This document shows, one piece after another, positions 49,475 through 60,563 of a stretch of DNA of 64,000 nt. The stretch comes from Dysidea avara. Lineage: Eukaryota > Porifera > Demospongiae > Dictyoceratida > Dysideidae. The notes below the pieces were generated by a model. It was not told the DNA's origin. It ran no database searches and saw only the letters and a list, made by a program, of their open reading frames with translations. Each line of letters starts with the position of its first letter. Position 1 is the first letter of the stretch. Both the position numbers and the translations under genes were made by a program. Where the stretch lies: NCBI RefSeq assembly GCF_963678975.1, contig NC_089280.1, positions 34,366,603-34,430,602 on the forward strand. Reading direction: 5' to 3'.

Positions 49475-51973
49475 ATGGCATCAGAACGCAATCATGACGA
49501 AGGGAGCTACTTGCTCAGAGGGTCAGCTAGTGCTAAGAAGCCATCAAATGTGCAGTACGAACACCCACAGGTGATGTATGCCAACCTTAGCACTAGTTCA
49601 GAAGTTGCCCAGCATAATCAGGTGTCCAACCCGTTCCAAGATTTTGCGGTTGAGACCAACTATGGGGTAATCCTACAGGCAGCAGTGTTTGTGGAAGATG
49701 CTATCAACTATCGCTCAATCCACCATAAGATTGACCCAGTAACACTCACATGGTATCACAGGCCATACTACACACGTGTGGTACAACGTACCATTAATGT
49801 AGTCATAGCTGTTTATCTACTGCTGGCATTTTTTGAAAAACCATCTTCGCTCCGCTGGAATTCAGATTACCGAGATCACAAGAGAAGGGTGGATCCACCG
49901 TGTGGTGTGACCGAAGGCATAGAATTCCTCTGTTTGTTTGTATTCACACTGGACGTACTGGTTCAATTTAGACTGATTGGGTGGAAGAGATATATCTATC
50001 GTCCATGGCTGGTGCTGTATTCTTTGCTAATAGTAGTATCCTTGGTTGACTTGACTGTGTCAGTGGGTATGGTGTGTGGGTATGCCATACGTGTTCGTCG
50101 GCTACTGCGTCCATTCTTTCTACTCCAACGTTCATCGATAATGAAGAAAATGGTGAACGCCATCAAGAAATCTTTGCCACAAATTTTGAGTGTTCTGGTG
50201 TTGCTGTTGCTCGTGCTGTATGTGTTTGCCATGCTGGGCATGTTGCTCTTTCCAAGACACACAAAAGAACGCAGTGAGATACCCATCCACAATCTGACAG
50301 ATTATGATGATGTGGAATTAGAAGATGATTCATATGGTCATCACCATGACAATCATGATATACACCAAAATTACTCAGCCATTGAATTGGAAGGACATCT
50401 GTATTTTTCATCAGTTAGACAAGCATTTGTCTCACTTCTAGTTCTTCTAACCACTGCCAATAATCCAGACTCCATGCTGCCTGTTTACACTGAGAATCGA
50501 TTTTATGCTCTTTTCTTTGTCCTCTTTGTGGCACTTGGCACATACATCATTTTAAACCTCCTCACTGCTGTTATTTATAACCAATTCAGGGGTTACCTTA
50601 GCAAGTCACTTCAAAGTAGTTTTTTCCGCAGAAGAGTGGGCCTCAGAGCAGCGTTTGTAATCCTGTCTGTACGAAGGAGAGATCCGAGAAATGGTCTGGA
50701 ATTGGAGATAGTACATGTAGACACTATTAGACTACTACTACGTCACATTCGTATGAAAAAGAAATACCTCCCAATGATGATGAACACACTGGAGACTATG
50801 GAAACTAACTATTTCTCATGGGTGCAATTTAGAGCCATTTTTGATATCTTGGGTAAAAAGACAAAAAACAGTCTTAGCAGTAGTGATCAGCCTGCACTAT
50901 CCTATGTTCGATGGTTCGCCAGATTCCAGTTAATTGTGAGACACAAATACTTCATGTATTTCACTCACATGATCTCTGTCATACATGCTGTATTTATTAC
51001 TGTCGTGTTGATCTACCAATATGATGAGAACTTTGCTCACCATGATTCAGCACTCATGATTGGCAATTTTTGCTTCATACTTTATTACTCAATAGAACTT
51101 GTGGTGAAGATTCTTGGACTGAGTGTTAAGGGATACTTGAAACAACTTGGTAACATCTATGAAGGTGTTATGACACTGTTACTGATTGTGCTGATGATTG
51201 TGTACTTGGTAAAGTATGGATCCCCTATTCATAATAATTTGCGGAAAGGAACCAGTGAAAGAAATGAAATCATGAATGAACTGAACCGCCTGATTCGTGT
51301 CATAACTATTGTTGTTATTTTCCGTCTACTAAGAGTTGTGCCACACATCCAGCGGCTTTACGTTGTCGTTGCTACAGTAATAGACCTGATATCACACCTG
51401 CGTGGCTTCATGGGGATAATTGTTGCTGTTTACTACTTCTTTGCCATTCTTGGAATGCAGTTGTTTTACAATAACTTCAATTTGGAAGGGATAGACCCAT
51501 CTAATTGTACAGACAGATTGATACATAGTGATCGCTGTACTCAGTACCAACAGTTAACCTACTATGCAAACAATTTTCACGATTTTGCTGCAGCCCTGAT
51601 TGTGTTATGGGATGTAATGGTAGTCAATAACTGGTATATATTCCTTGATGGGTACAAGTGGGCAACTGGGACTGCTTGGGCACAGGTATACTTCGTAGCA
51701 TGGTGGCTTGTTTCTGTCATCATATGCGTTAACTTATTTATTGCCCTCGTACTGGAGGCATTTGTGTCTCGTTGGGAGCATGTTCAGCGTCATGAAGCAA
51801 CGGACTTTTACAGTAGCACTCATATGGCCTCACTGAACTATGATTCATACAACTACCAACGACGTGATGTACAGGCACTCTTACAGGAGCAGCTAGTTGA
51901 GCCACATGAAGCTGATATCATGCACGAACTACTGAAACATCATGATATGATTTTGTATGCCAACTATGGATGA
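49475..51973 (+). CDS. TPCN: Two-pore channel (TPC), endolysosomal cation channel
   Basis: An intracellular (endosome/lysosome) voltage-gated-like cation channel with two six-helix domains. Start at 49475 (ATGGCATCAG) because a splice acceptor ends one base upstream; upstream codons are intron. 832 codons, one coding exon, in the family's size range. Domain I: S1 near TINVVIAVYLLLAFFE, S4-like IRVRRLLRPFFLLQRS, pore filter LLTTANNPDSMLPVY near residue 325. The linker has KKYLPMMMNTLETMETNYFS. Domain II: S4-like VVIFRLLRVVPHIQRLYVVV and pore VLWDVMVVNNWYIFLDGY near residue 717. The TxANNPD and VNNWxxFLDxY filters are diagnostic for TPCs. A His-rich luminal loop (GHHHDNHDIHQN) precedes pore I. 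Subtype (TPC1/2/3) is not resolved; filter II looks TPC2/3-like. Confidence 0.95.
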   Translation: MASERNHDEGSYLLRGSASAKKPSNVQYEHPQVMYANLSTSSEVAQHNQVSNPFQDFAVETNYGVILQAAVFVEDAINYRSIHHKIDPVTLTWYHRPYYTRVVQRTINVVIAVYLLLAFFEKPSSLRWNSDYRDHKRRVDPPCGVTEGIEFLCLFVFTLDVLVQFRLIGWKRYIYRPWLVLYSLLIVVSLVDLTVSVGMVCGYAIRVRRLLRPFFLLQRSSIMKKMVNAIKKSLPQILSVLVLLLLVLYVFAMLGMLLFPRHTKERSEIPIHNLTDYDDVELEDDSYGHHHDNHDIHQNYSAIELEGHLYFSSVRQAFVSLLVLLTTANNPDSMLPVYTENRFYALFFVLFVALGTYIILNLLTAVIYNQFRGYLSKSLQSSFFRRRVGLRAAFVILSVRRRDPRNGLELEIVHVDTIRLLLRHIRMKKKYLPMMMNTLETMETNYFSWVQFRAIFDILGKKTKNSLSSSDQPALSYVRWFARFQLIVRHKYFMYFTHMISVIHAVFITVVLIYQYDENFAHHDSALMIGNFCFILYYSIELVVKILGLSVKGYLKQLGNIYEGVMTLLLIVLMIVYLVKYGSPIHNNLRKGTSERNEIMNELNRLIRVITIVVIFRLLRVVPHIQRLYVVVATVIDLISHLRGFMGIIVAVYYFFAILGMQLFYNNFNLEGIDPSNCTDRLIHSDRCTQYQQLTYYANNFHDFAAALIVLWDVMVVNNWYIFLDGYKWATGTAWAQVYFVAWWLVSVIICVNLFIALVLEAFVSRWEHVQRHEATDFYSSTHMASLNYDSYNYQRRDVQALLQEQLVEPHEADIMHELLKHHDMILYANYG

Positions 51974-51985
51974 ACAGTGACCCCC

Positions 51986-51991
51986 AATAAA
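51986..51991 (+). terminator. Poly(A) signal of TPC
   Basis: AATAAA 12 bases past the stop codon; a second AATAAA follows near 52102. Confidence 0.6.
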
Positions 51992-52083
51992 TGTCACAAT
52001 AATTCAACTATGTAGGGATTGAAGTATATGTCTGTAATTTTATTTTTTGTGAAGCACTATAAGTGTATACACTTATACAATTA

Positions 52084-52089
52084 TTTATT
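52084..52089 (-). terminator. Candidate poly(A) signal of the CCDC15-like gene
   Basis: AATAAA on the minus strand, about 27 bases past the CCDC15 stop. It lies inside the presumed 3' UTR zone of TPC, so the transcripts may overlap. Confidence 0.5.
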
Positions 52090-52115
52090 GTCAGTAGACA
52101 TTTAATAAAATACGG

Positions 52116-55100
52116 TTATTTAGTTTTATGTCTTGTTGAGGAGGTGTCAAGATGAATCAAAACAGAGGTCAATGCTTTAACATATCCTAAAAGATAAACA
52201 TGTGAACACACAGGTATGTATCAAGATTCAAAGGAGGTTGGTCACACATGATCAACCCCTCCTGATCAAGATTTAACATTGCACACACCTTTGGGGTTCT
52301 TGTAGAATACACAATTATTAGCACAAGTATTGGGGTTAGTATCCCATATAGTTGCTCCACAACTACACAATGGTGGGATTGGACAACACTTCTGCTCCAC
52401 ACGCTCTCTAAGCTGTTGGTGAAGTGCCTGGATATACCTATATATGGCAACAATGACATAACCCATGAGACTTTATAGCTTTACTGTATGGCTATAAATA
52501 GTTAACAGGTCAGCATCACATGAACTAATAAACTGCTGATAGTGCACATGTGATGAGACACACCTATCAGTTTCTTTGGCTTTCTGCATCTTTCTCTTGT
52601 GTTCTTCAATTGCTAATAAGGCAGTCCAGCGTTCTATTCTTTCCTCTTGCAGCTCATCCTAGAGACATGGAATAAAATGAGGTTTCATTGCAATTGCATT
52701 ACTTCACTGCTGGGGCTGTCTTGATAGCCGGTCTTTTCTGCCTCAGCCTGTTCAATTCTCTGTCTCTCCAATTCCTTGAGTTGTCGTAATTCCTTGACTT
52801 TCTTGTTGTGCTCAGCTCGTCTCTTTGCCTCTCTGACTTGCTGACGTTCCATGTCTGAAAACAACTGTCTTTGTAGCAAATATTGATTGGCAGCCTGTAA
52901 CACAGCATAATATACCTAACAGTTAAAGGCTTAGAAATGAGATTACAGCTCTAAAGTCCTTAGTTTTGGGATGCAATTACAAGAGCTACACTGGTAATAT
53001 GGACACCTTTGGACCAACCAATAGTGTCCTGATTATCAAGGTGTCCTGATTATCAAGGTGTCCTGATTATCAAGGTGTCCTGATTATCAAGGTGTCCTGA
53101 TTTTCCAGGTCAGTTTATGTACTAAGGGATGCTTTGGGACCTTAACTAAGTGTCTGGATTATGTAGGTGTCCTCAAGGGTCCACATTAACAGGTTCCAGT
53201 GTAGATCAATGCCCTTTAAGAGAGGTCCCATTACTTACATGTTTCTTCTTCTCTTCTTCTACTTTCCTTAAGGAGCTGTAGGTGTTTAGAGCGGTAGTTC
53301 TTGAAGGTACAGTACGTGCTAATGGTACAGTGACCTTGTGCACACTACCCCTACTACTACTACTACTACTGATGGAGGGGTCAGCCATACTGGTGGACTG
53401 TGTTACAACACTGCCTTTATGTGTGTCATCATCATCATCAGCCAGTGGTTGACTGTTTGTGTCATTGTCCGAGCTACTATCATTGTGCCATACACCACCT
53501 GGTAGCTCTGACTGGAGAGAAAACGTTGAAATTAAATCATACCACCACAATACACATGCTGTTAATGTCTTAGACCAACATTAATTGATTCCTTCACCTT
53601 CAGAACAATTGATCATGACTATCCTATCACTTTCCAAAGCATTAAGTACATTGCATTGTTAGAGGAGTAAACAATTGTACCTTGTGATTCAATAAAAAAA
53701 AAGAGAAAAAAAAAGAACTTATTGTTATATTGGGGTGGTTGACTGCTCTATTAGAGTATCATTGATCTTAGGGCTTCAAACATCCAAGCTTTCTGGCCAG
53801 ATGTACAATACAATCTCATTGCTAAAGTTCCACAACCCCTTATTACAGTACTGGAAAGACTCACCATATTAGCAGAAGGCTTTATTTTAGCTGCTAGCTT
53901 CTTCCTAGCTAGTTGCAGGTCTTGTGCCATCTGATGTATACTATTGGTGTTCCCTGAACTAGCAGTGATACACACATCCTCCACATCCGCTGGTTGTTGG
54001 TGCTGTTGTACCACTCCCCTTCCCTGTGGTTCCATGAATACTCCTCTCTGTATTAGCCCATGTTCTGCCACCACCTGTTGAATAGGATGACAATCTCAGG
54101 TTCATCTTCATGGTCTCTCTGCCAGTATGTTTATTTCCACATTTTAGAAATTTTCCCAGCCAAAATGCATACACTTTTTGTCAATGTCTAACAGTGTTGG
54201 GCAAGTTACTTTGTAAAAGTAACTAGTTACATATTACAAATTACTTGCAACTGAACTATTTAGTTACAGTTACATATTACCCATAAAATAAAGTAACTGT
54301 AATAATATTACATATTATATTACTTTGTGTCCACAGCCTTAGGCTGTTACATGTGAAACTACCACCTTATCACGTGACATGATTGCGTTGTTGGACAATG
54401 TGCAAATCGTAAGAAGCTAGTGAATAAGCTTCGTTCAGTAGGCCTCGTTACTTCGTTGTGGTTAGGCGTTACTCAGAGGATTACTAACGAGATTAGTAAC
54501 TTCGTTACTTGTAGTAATAATATTACGTAATATTAGACTCGTTACAGTAACTATATTACTTATGTAACGCATTACATTTGTGAGTAAAGTAACTTGTGTT
54601 ATATTACCTGTTTCCATAGCGTATTTCGTTATATTACTTTGTTAGCACAAAAGTACTAATATTACGTAACGCGTTACATAAGTAACGCGTTATTCCCAAC
54701 ACTGATGTCTAACAATGTATTATAGTAGAATTGTCCCCGTACAGTCTAAAAGACTGCATGTAGACAATACATAAATTTGCTGAACAAGGACATTAATCTC
54801 TAATTATGCAAGAGTTAGCTTATTCATAGGACAAATAGATTAGTTGTGTAATTATTATCTGAATGAAGGGGTGTGAAAAACTGTATACATTGTAGGGGGA
54901 AAATTATTATGGTAAACATTTTGAGAATTTTGTACATATCATGGCAAACAAAACTTTTACAGATCACTTTGTTACCTTTCGTCTTTGCAAAACCTTTCCA
55001 ATCTATGATAATTCAGTGTATAAACCACTGTACCTGTGTGTGTGTGTGACTGTGCTAAAAACACAGAATTGCAGTTTTATTTGTGAGGAAGAAATTTTTA

Positions 55101-55445
55101 AGAAATCAAATCTAATAAGCTTGGTTTGGAAACTATCTGCTAGACCATTGAATTTCTTAAATTTTACAGTTTTTTTTCCCAAAATCTTCTAGTATTACAG
55201 ACATTTTATAATCACAAATATGTTATGCTGGAGACTGTATTGGCTGTCTAACAAAAGTTTGTACCTCACAAATCTAACACACACACATGCACACATACAG
55301 CATTTCCTGACTGTAGCTGCATCTCAAGCTCATTTTCTCTCTCTCGGCTTGTCACTCTCTTCTGCACTTGTCGACGAAATGCCACCAACTTCCTTTGTTT
55401 CTCTTGGTAAGCCATCCTGCTCAACTTCTCAACATGACTAGCCAT
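52116..55445 (-). CDS. CCDC15: Coiled-coil domain-containing protein 15-like
   Basis: Homologue of CCDC15, a centrosome/ciliary coiled-coil protein. Exons: 55445-55299, 54074-53865, 53511-53239, 52894-52703, 52658-52564, 52437-52289, 52186-52116. Start MASHVEKLSRMAYQEKQ is followed by a basic helix. The second exon holds VVAEHGLIQRGVFMEP; the third is low-complexity and acidic/Ser-rich. Exons 4-5 are charged coiled coil (MERQQVREAKRRAEHNKK, RIERWTALLAIEEHKRK). The C-terminus is diagnostic: CCPIPPLCSCG, WDTNPNTCANNCVFYKNPKG, then YVKALTSVLIHL from the last exon. The Cys cluster suggests a small metal-binding module (inference). If the sixth exon were read through, the protein would end VCNVKS; splicing restores the conserved end. 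About 378 residues, shorter than the human protein. Confidence 0.85.
53025..53110. repeat. 17-bp tandem repeat, about 4.5 copies
   Basis: Unit GGTGTCCTGATTATCAA repeated in a CCDC15 intron. Confidence 0.95.
54192..54704. mobile_element. hAT-type MITE with perfect 8-bp target duplication
   Basis: Termini CAGTGTTGGGCAAGTTACTT and CCCAACACTG are inverted repeats. The identical 8-bp flanks ATGTCTAA (54184-54191 and 54705-54712) are the hAT hallmark. The 513-bp interior consists of repeated GTAACTAGTTAC-like and TTACGTAACGCGTTAC motifs and has no transposase. It lies in the first intron of CCDC15. Confidence 0.92.
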
Positions 55446-55733
55446 GGTCTATAGTGATGTACAACCTGTAAACGTCTGTACCATGCTTGAGACAAGATTT
55501 AAATATTAAAATTTATGTTTTTCATACCATGGCGTTGTGTTTCGTTTCATGAGTGGCAGGTACCGCCCTGGCAGGGATAATATCCACCCTACCATTACAC
55601 AGCGCCACGTGGCCCCTTGGGTGAGCTTCAACTTTCAAACTTTCTATCCTCTTCGCGCCCTGCATGCTCTGCATCTTTGTATTGTGGGTTTAAATTTTTG
55701 GTTATTCTAAATAAAGAGCACGCAAACGACGCA
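55446..55733. promoter_or_regulatory. Short bidirectional promoter of CCDC15 and SPCS2
   Basis: Only 288 bp separate the two divergent start codons. The interval is relatively GC-rich (CACGTGGCC, CGCGCC), in contrast to the surroundings. No TATA box is obvious. Confidence 0.7.
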
Positions 55734-58700
55734 ATGCCCAGAGCAGGAGACAAGTCAAAAGAACGTGTGAAGCCTTCAGATAAGGTGATATGGTGATGTA
55801 AAGGGGTTGGTATAATTGGTAGCGGTCACTATTGCAGGTGATAGCTGATGAAGAACCTGTTAAAGTGGACCGGTGGAATGGTGCGGCAGTGAAACACGCT
55901 TTAGACGATGCTGCTAAAAATGTAATTGTAAACATGTGTTATACTTGAAATGATGTTTGATGTGTGTACAGGTATTTGTGAAGCAGCTGAAATTTGTGGA
56001 GGACTTTTACATCACAGATTACAAGTTGCTACTCTGTACAATAGCTTGTTGTTTCTCACTGTTTGCTCTGGGATATGACTATGTTGCTCCTTTCCCAAAG
56101 TCAATATATGTCCTGGCCTCATGTGTAGTGTCATATCCTTATGTTATGTTGTTGCTTGTGACACATGTACAGTGGGTCGCACGTGTACACCTGAATTGTG
56201 GTCAGTACAGTATAGCGTCGGATACTTGTCTAGGTTCCAATTTTAAGGCTATAGTTTTCTTGTAGTGGGATATGTGTACAGTTATATTGTTAATTCCTTA
56301 ACTGTTTGTGTACGTATTTTATCATAATGGCCTACATGACTTGGTATGGTAGCAAGATAGAAGGAGATTGCTTCATGACAGCACTGGATAAAGACTTGGC
56401 TGGCATCGTAAGTGTGATAAGTAATAACTGTCAATTATTAGTCATTGTCCGAGCAATTTTAATTATTTGGCTGACTTAAATACATTTAGGTTGGACATAT
56501 TTAGTGTATGCGTCTTCAATAAGGATATCCTTCAAAATTTAGCTGATATACTTGTTAGTAGTGTATGCTTGGAGGCACTCTTAATGGATGTACATATATG
56601 GTCATGAATACATACTTGTGTGTTTTACAAGTGTGTGATAGCTATGTAAGCAGTAAGTAATTGAGACACCAACTCTCTCGAACACTACTTACAGTTAATA
56701 TAGGAATTCTTTAGCTACTTCACTTAAACTACTACTAATGCAACATGGTTATAGCCAATCAAATCACAGCACAGTACCATCTACGTTATGTTACAGTTTG
56801 AGTACAGTTATAGTGACAGCAGTTCTCGACAACAAGAGTGCTTGCAAAACATATGTTTTCAGTAGATATTTGAATATAAGAGCCATCTGTATATTTGAAT
56901 AATACTGATAGGCCATGAAATATAAACCAGTCATATGAGTTGTATTAGGTTGTTAGTTTTCATTATTGAAATAGCATTATTGAATGGAGACAAGTATTAC
57001 AGCATGATAAGAAGTCATCACCTGAGTATTATTTGTGTAAATCCATAGGCTCTCTACCACGAGTACAACTCCTATGGACAAGGGAGCATGTAGTTCCATA
57101 CACTACAGTAACATTACGAATGTACTGTAATTTAAACATTCAATCTCATATTGTTGACATATATCATTGGATACATCATCTTACATACAATAGAATGAAC
57201 TACTACTTCATTGTGTTATATGAAGGCAGGAAAGCCATAGGAAGGCCATTGAATTGAGGAGTTTATTTTGTAATAGAGATTATCCTGCTACATAGACCTT
57301 CTTTTGTCGTGCCATTCAACTTTCTTTACTTTATGGTGCCAGTAACTCAGACATGTACCTCTGTGTAATGCCCCTTAATCAGGAAATTTTATCAGGTATT
57401 ACCTTTTATAGTATGCAGCAACCATTTGACTTTTGCTGAGTACGGAATCACATTCCCTTGTCCATAGTATTTGATGTGCTCCTGCTACCAACACAATCCC
57501 ATCGTAACCATGACACTTCAAGTACAAAATACCTGGAAAATGCATAAGCCTCAATATTCATGGCTGTAAACGAGCACTAACATTCGAAATGTATCTCAAA
57601 TGGCTACACAATTTATGTCATTCTACTCATGGTGTGTAATAAGGATTAAAAAGATACCTGGGGTTTACCCTTGTGCTAACTGCTAAAGGGGGAGGCTAAA
57701 ACTTACTGTGTAAGCAAGTTTTCAATAAACATGCAAACCTTTTATGAGATGATCCATAACTCAATGGCAGTTGCTCCTACCTGCTTCCAGTAAACACTGT
57801 TTGAATCACCATTAAATTTTGAATCAGGCCATATATGATTCGTGTGATTAAATCCATAATCAAAGTTAAACACATGGTGAGAAATTTGCATCACAGGAAT
57901 CCTGAGTTGCTATTCTTCATCACTTCATTACAAGTAAGTCTTTGCTGCTATAGTATGTATTGAAACTTGCCTAGCCCGATGAGTATACTTTGTTCATTGC
58001 ATAGTTGTAGAGTTAACCTAGTGTTGCCGCACATGTGCTGTAATGTGTAAACACACATTCCCCAAAGTTTCATGCTGGTTATACCTGGACAAAAACATCT
58101 CTTATTTTTACAAATAATCTGTTAATATACAAGAATAATAATGTATTGTCAAACACTTATCAAAACACCCAAAACACCAGCACATAAGCGAAAGTAAATG
58201 CTTAAACTTAAAATGAACCACTCTGCGTGGGCAGTTCAAAGGCACCGCCAGTGCCATAATTTGTATATTGCACTGCTGCAGACCGCAGCGAGTGCATTAT
58301 GCACCGACCGCATGTTTTGTGCAGCATAGCACAAGTGCCGGTGGCAAAGACCACTATGACACCTCACCTAATAGGTGGAAAGACACTTCACAGATCACTC
58401 GAATTCTTTTATAGCCCGACATGTAAAGGTCGATTGTGGGCCATAACGTCACCAATATGTATAATGTTTACAAGCAGCCAATGGCGATCGAAAAAGCCAA
58501 CGCGGGTGGCCACAACTCTAGTCTACATATATATAAACGTACTTATACACCTTACTAGTCTGGTGCCATCTTAGCCCAGATTAAACTGTAGTCCACTTCG
58601 ACAATGACTCAAAAAAACAAATATATTCTAAATAATACTAACCGTTACGTTCGATTGTGGGAACCAGTTTTGTCATGCCACCAGATTCGAGTTTAGCCAG

Positions 58701-59553
58701 TGTGAATAGTAAGAATTAGACTAGTATCGTTTAGTAGTTAGGTTTAGTTTACTTAAACCATCTATTTAGCTGCTATTTTTCGCTCGAGAGAATCACTATG
58801 GTGATTAGTCTGGTGCTTAGTCTATATGGCACGCTGGCATGCTGAGCACTACATGATGAGAGTAGAACAGCGAATGCAGGTTAGTGATATAATTATCCCA
58901 TAGCGTACTAGCTTTCAATATCTCAGGTGGCTGCAGTACTGCAGGGGGGACGTCATCGCAACGTCTGGCTTGGTTACCCACAATCAATGTTAGAAACCTG
59001 GCCTTTATAAGTGTTACAGCTGTCTTGTGAGACTCTCCCCACCTATTAGGTGAGTGGTACATAACAGTTATACAACGTGCACTCGTGCTCTGCCTGTATA
59101 AACGCACTTGCCTTCGGGCCTGACAGCCCTCAGGCTCGTGCGTTTATATCAGGCAGAGCACTCGTGGCCGTTGTATAACTATATAATACAATTGCTTAAG
59201 TGCTTATGGTAGCAGCTCTCATATAAGCTTCCCATAGCTGCTGTGTGTTATTTGTCAAATGTACTCATGTCACTGTATAGAGAGCTGATGATGTGTGGAA
59301 GCTCCATTCAACACTGCCTCGATATAGTCACTTGTATACCCTAACAATCCGGTACAAGGATGGTGCATCAAACACCACCAAAGAAGCTGGGTTAAAGAAG
59401 TAAGGATAGCATCTAATTTCACCTTCTAATTTTCACACGTCTTTCTACAGGTGTATTAGTAGCTGGTTTGATGACGAAGGTAGTCTGGTAATGACCAAGT
59501 ACTGGCAGGATGTGTTAGAACTGTACAATGATATTAGGAGCAAGAAGGAATGA
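55734..59553 (+). CDS. SPCS2: Signal peptidase complex subunit 2 (SPC25)
   Basis: A non-catalytic subunit of the ER signal peptidase complex. Exons: 55734-55784, 55838-55921, 55972-56132, 56314-56407, 59281-59399, 59451-59553; about 203 residues (human about 226). Sequence: VDRWNGAAVKHALDDA, then two membrane segments (LLLCTIACCFSLFALGYDYV and SIYVLASCVVSYFIIMAYMT), FMTALDKDLAGI, ADDVWKLHSTLPRYSHLYTL and WFDDEGSLVMTKYWQDV. The topology and order match SPCS2. The third intron is non-canonical (see next entry); the fourth is 2.9 kb and full of repeats. The gene is head-to-head with CCDC15. Confidence 0.92.
56133..56313 (+). other. AT-AC U12-type (minor spliceosome) intron in SPCS2
   Basis: The intron starts ATATCCTTATG (exact U12 AT-AC donor consensus ATATCCTT) and ends GTTTGTGTAC. 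The branch motif TTCCTTAAC (56294-56302) places the branch A 12 nt before the 3' end, within the usual 10-14. Splicing joins GTGTC to GTATTTTATC and gives VVSYFIIMAYMTWY, matching the conserved second SPCS2 membrane segment. No AG acceptor gives an open frame there. Confidence 0.9.
57536..58090. repeat. Diverged relative of the piggyBac-type MITE interior
   Basis: Collinear with 13100-13600: GTAATAAGGATTAAAAAGAT, ACTCAATGGCAGTTGCTCC, CAGGCCATATATGATTCG and GTTAAACACATGGTGAGA all have counterparts there. It lies in the fourth SPCS2 intron. Confidence 0.7.
58215..58345. repeat. Copy of the 7320-7620 repeat, inverted
   Basis: CTCTGCGTGGGCAGTTCAAA, GGCACCGCCAGTGCC, CTGCAGACCGCAGCGAGTG and GCAGCATAGCACAAGTGCC are shared with 7320-7620. 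Confidence 0.75.
59067..59183. repeat. Palindromic hairpin with CCTGA/CCCTCAGG core
   Basis: AGTTATACAACGTGCACTCG and GTGGCCGTTGTATAACT are the arm ends. Inside, GCTCTGCCTGTATAAACGCA pairs with TGCGTTTATATCAGGCAGAGC, and the loop has GCCTGACAGCCCTCAGGC. Same family as 6820-6920 and 7640-7750. Just upstream of the fifth SPCS2 exon. Confidence 0.8.
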
Positions 59554-59665
59554 TTATACCCATTGGCATGTTTCAGTAGTATTTAACCATTATTTCAGAA
59601 ATTGTAAATGATAGTCGCTATCATGATTTATTCAGAGAATTCAACTGTTATTCTGAAATTATCAC

Positions 59666-59671
59666 AATAAA
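59666..59671 (+). terminator. Poly(A) signal of SPCS2
   Basis: AATAAA about 110 bases past the SPCS2 stop. Confidence 0.6.
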
Positions 59672-60563
59672 TCAGTGGTGGGTGTTAGTGCTGTCACCTT
59701 GTATCAGTAGTGTTGACATAACAGTTTGCGATGTTGTGATAACAACACTAGTACATGTATATAAATTCAGTTTGGTTCTCAAAAATGTTGGATGCTGTAA
59801 ACAGAGCTACTGTGGGTTTGCCACTGCTATGCTATGTTTCTATACAGATCAGAAAACCATCAAACTTGTTAATCAGGACACTCGAATATGAGAACACCTC
59901 CTAATCTGGACACTTGGTAATCATCCCAAATTATCTGTTACAAGCAGGCTTATTGTAATCGTAATTGTAATTAATTACTAATCATTAGCAATTTTCAAGT
60001 AATTGTAATTATAATTGTAATTGCTCACTGAGCATAAAAGTAATGGTAATTGTAATTAACTGTTCAGTCAATAATCATTATGTAATTAAATTTAAGTAAT
60101 CAAAGTTATGCTATATAAAAGTACTACTCCATAACTTGACTATACTATGTACACAATCCCACGTGTATAACATGTGGCCCATGTAGCTACAGTAAATTAT
60201 TGAAATTATATGTCATGTATTTGTTGACCATATAGTTATAAACATTTTATGTACAGTATGGGATACCCATGGGGTACATAACGTTCAGTAGTAGAGAAAC
60301 ATTTAAATTTATCTGGATGACACAGAGCTTACAAAGGATGAAAGTTTTGGAAGATAAAAGCAAATAAATACGTACCCCATTTTAAGTACAGTAGCAAAGA
60401 ATAGCAGCAACATTTGCACCATTTGAGTGTGTATTCAACCATAGTGGCAATGTTCTCAGACCAAAATATATGTAGACTATTAACAAAAAAATTTGAAGAG
60501 TTATTAGACGTACCTTAAGATTAATGCTGGAGAACTGTAAGTAAGTTATTGTTGTACCCCAAT

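Noticed and set aside
52266..52288. CCDC15 ending at VCNVKS by read-through
   Set aside because: A GTGTGT donor after the Gly codon's first base plus the exon at 52186 restores the family's conserved end.
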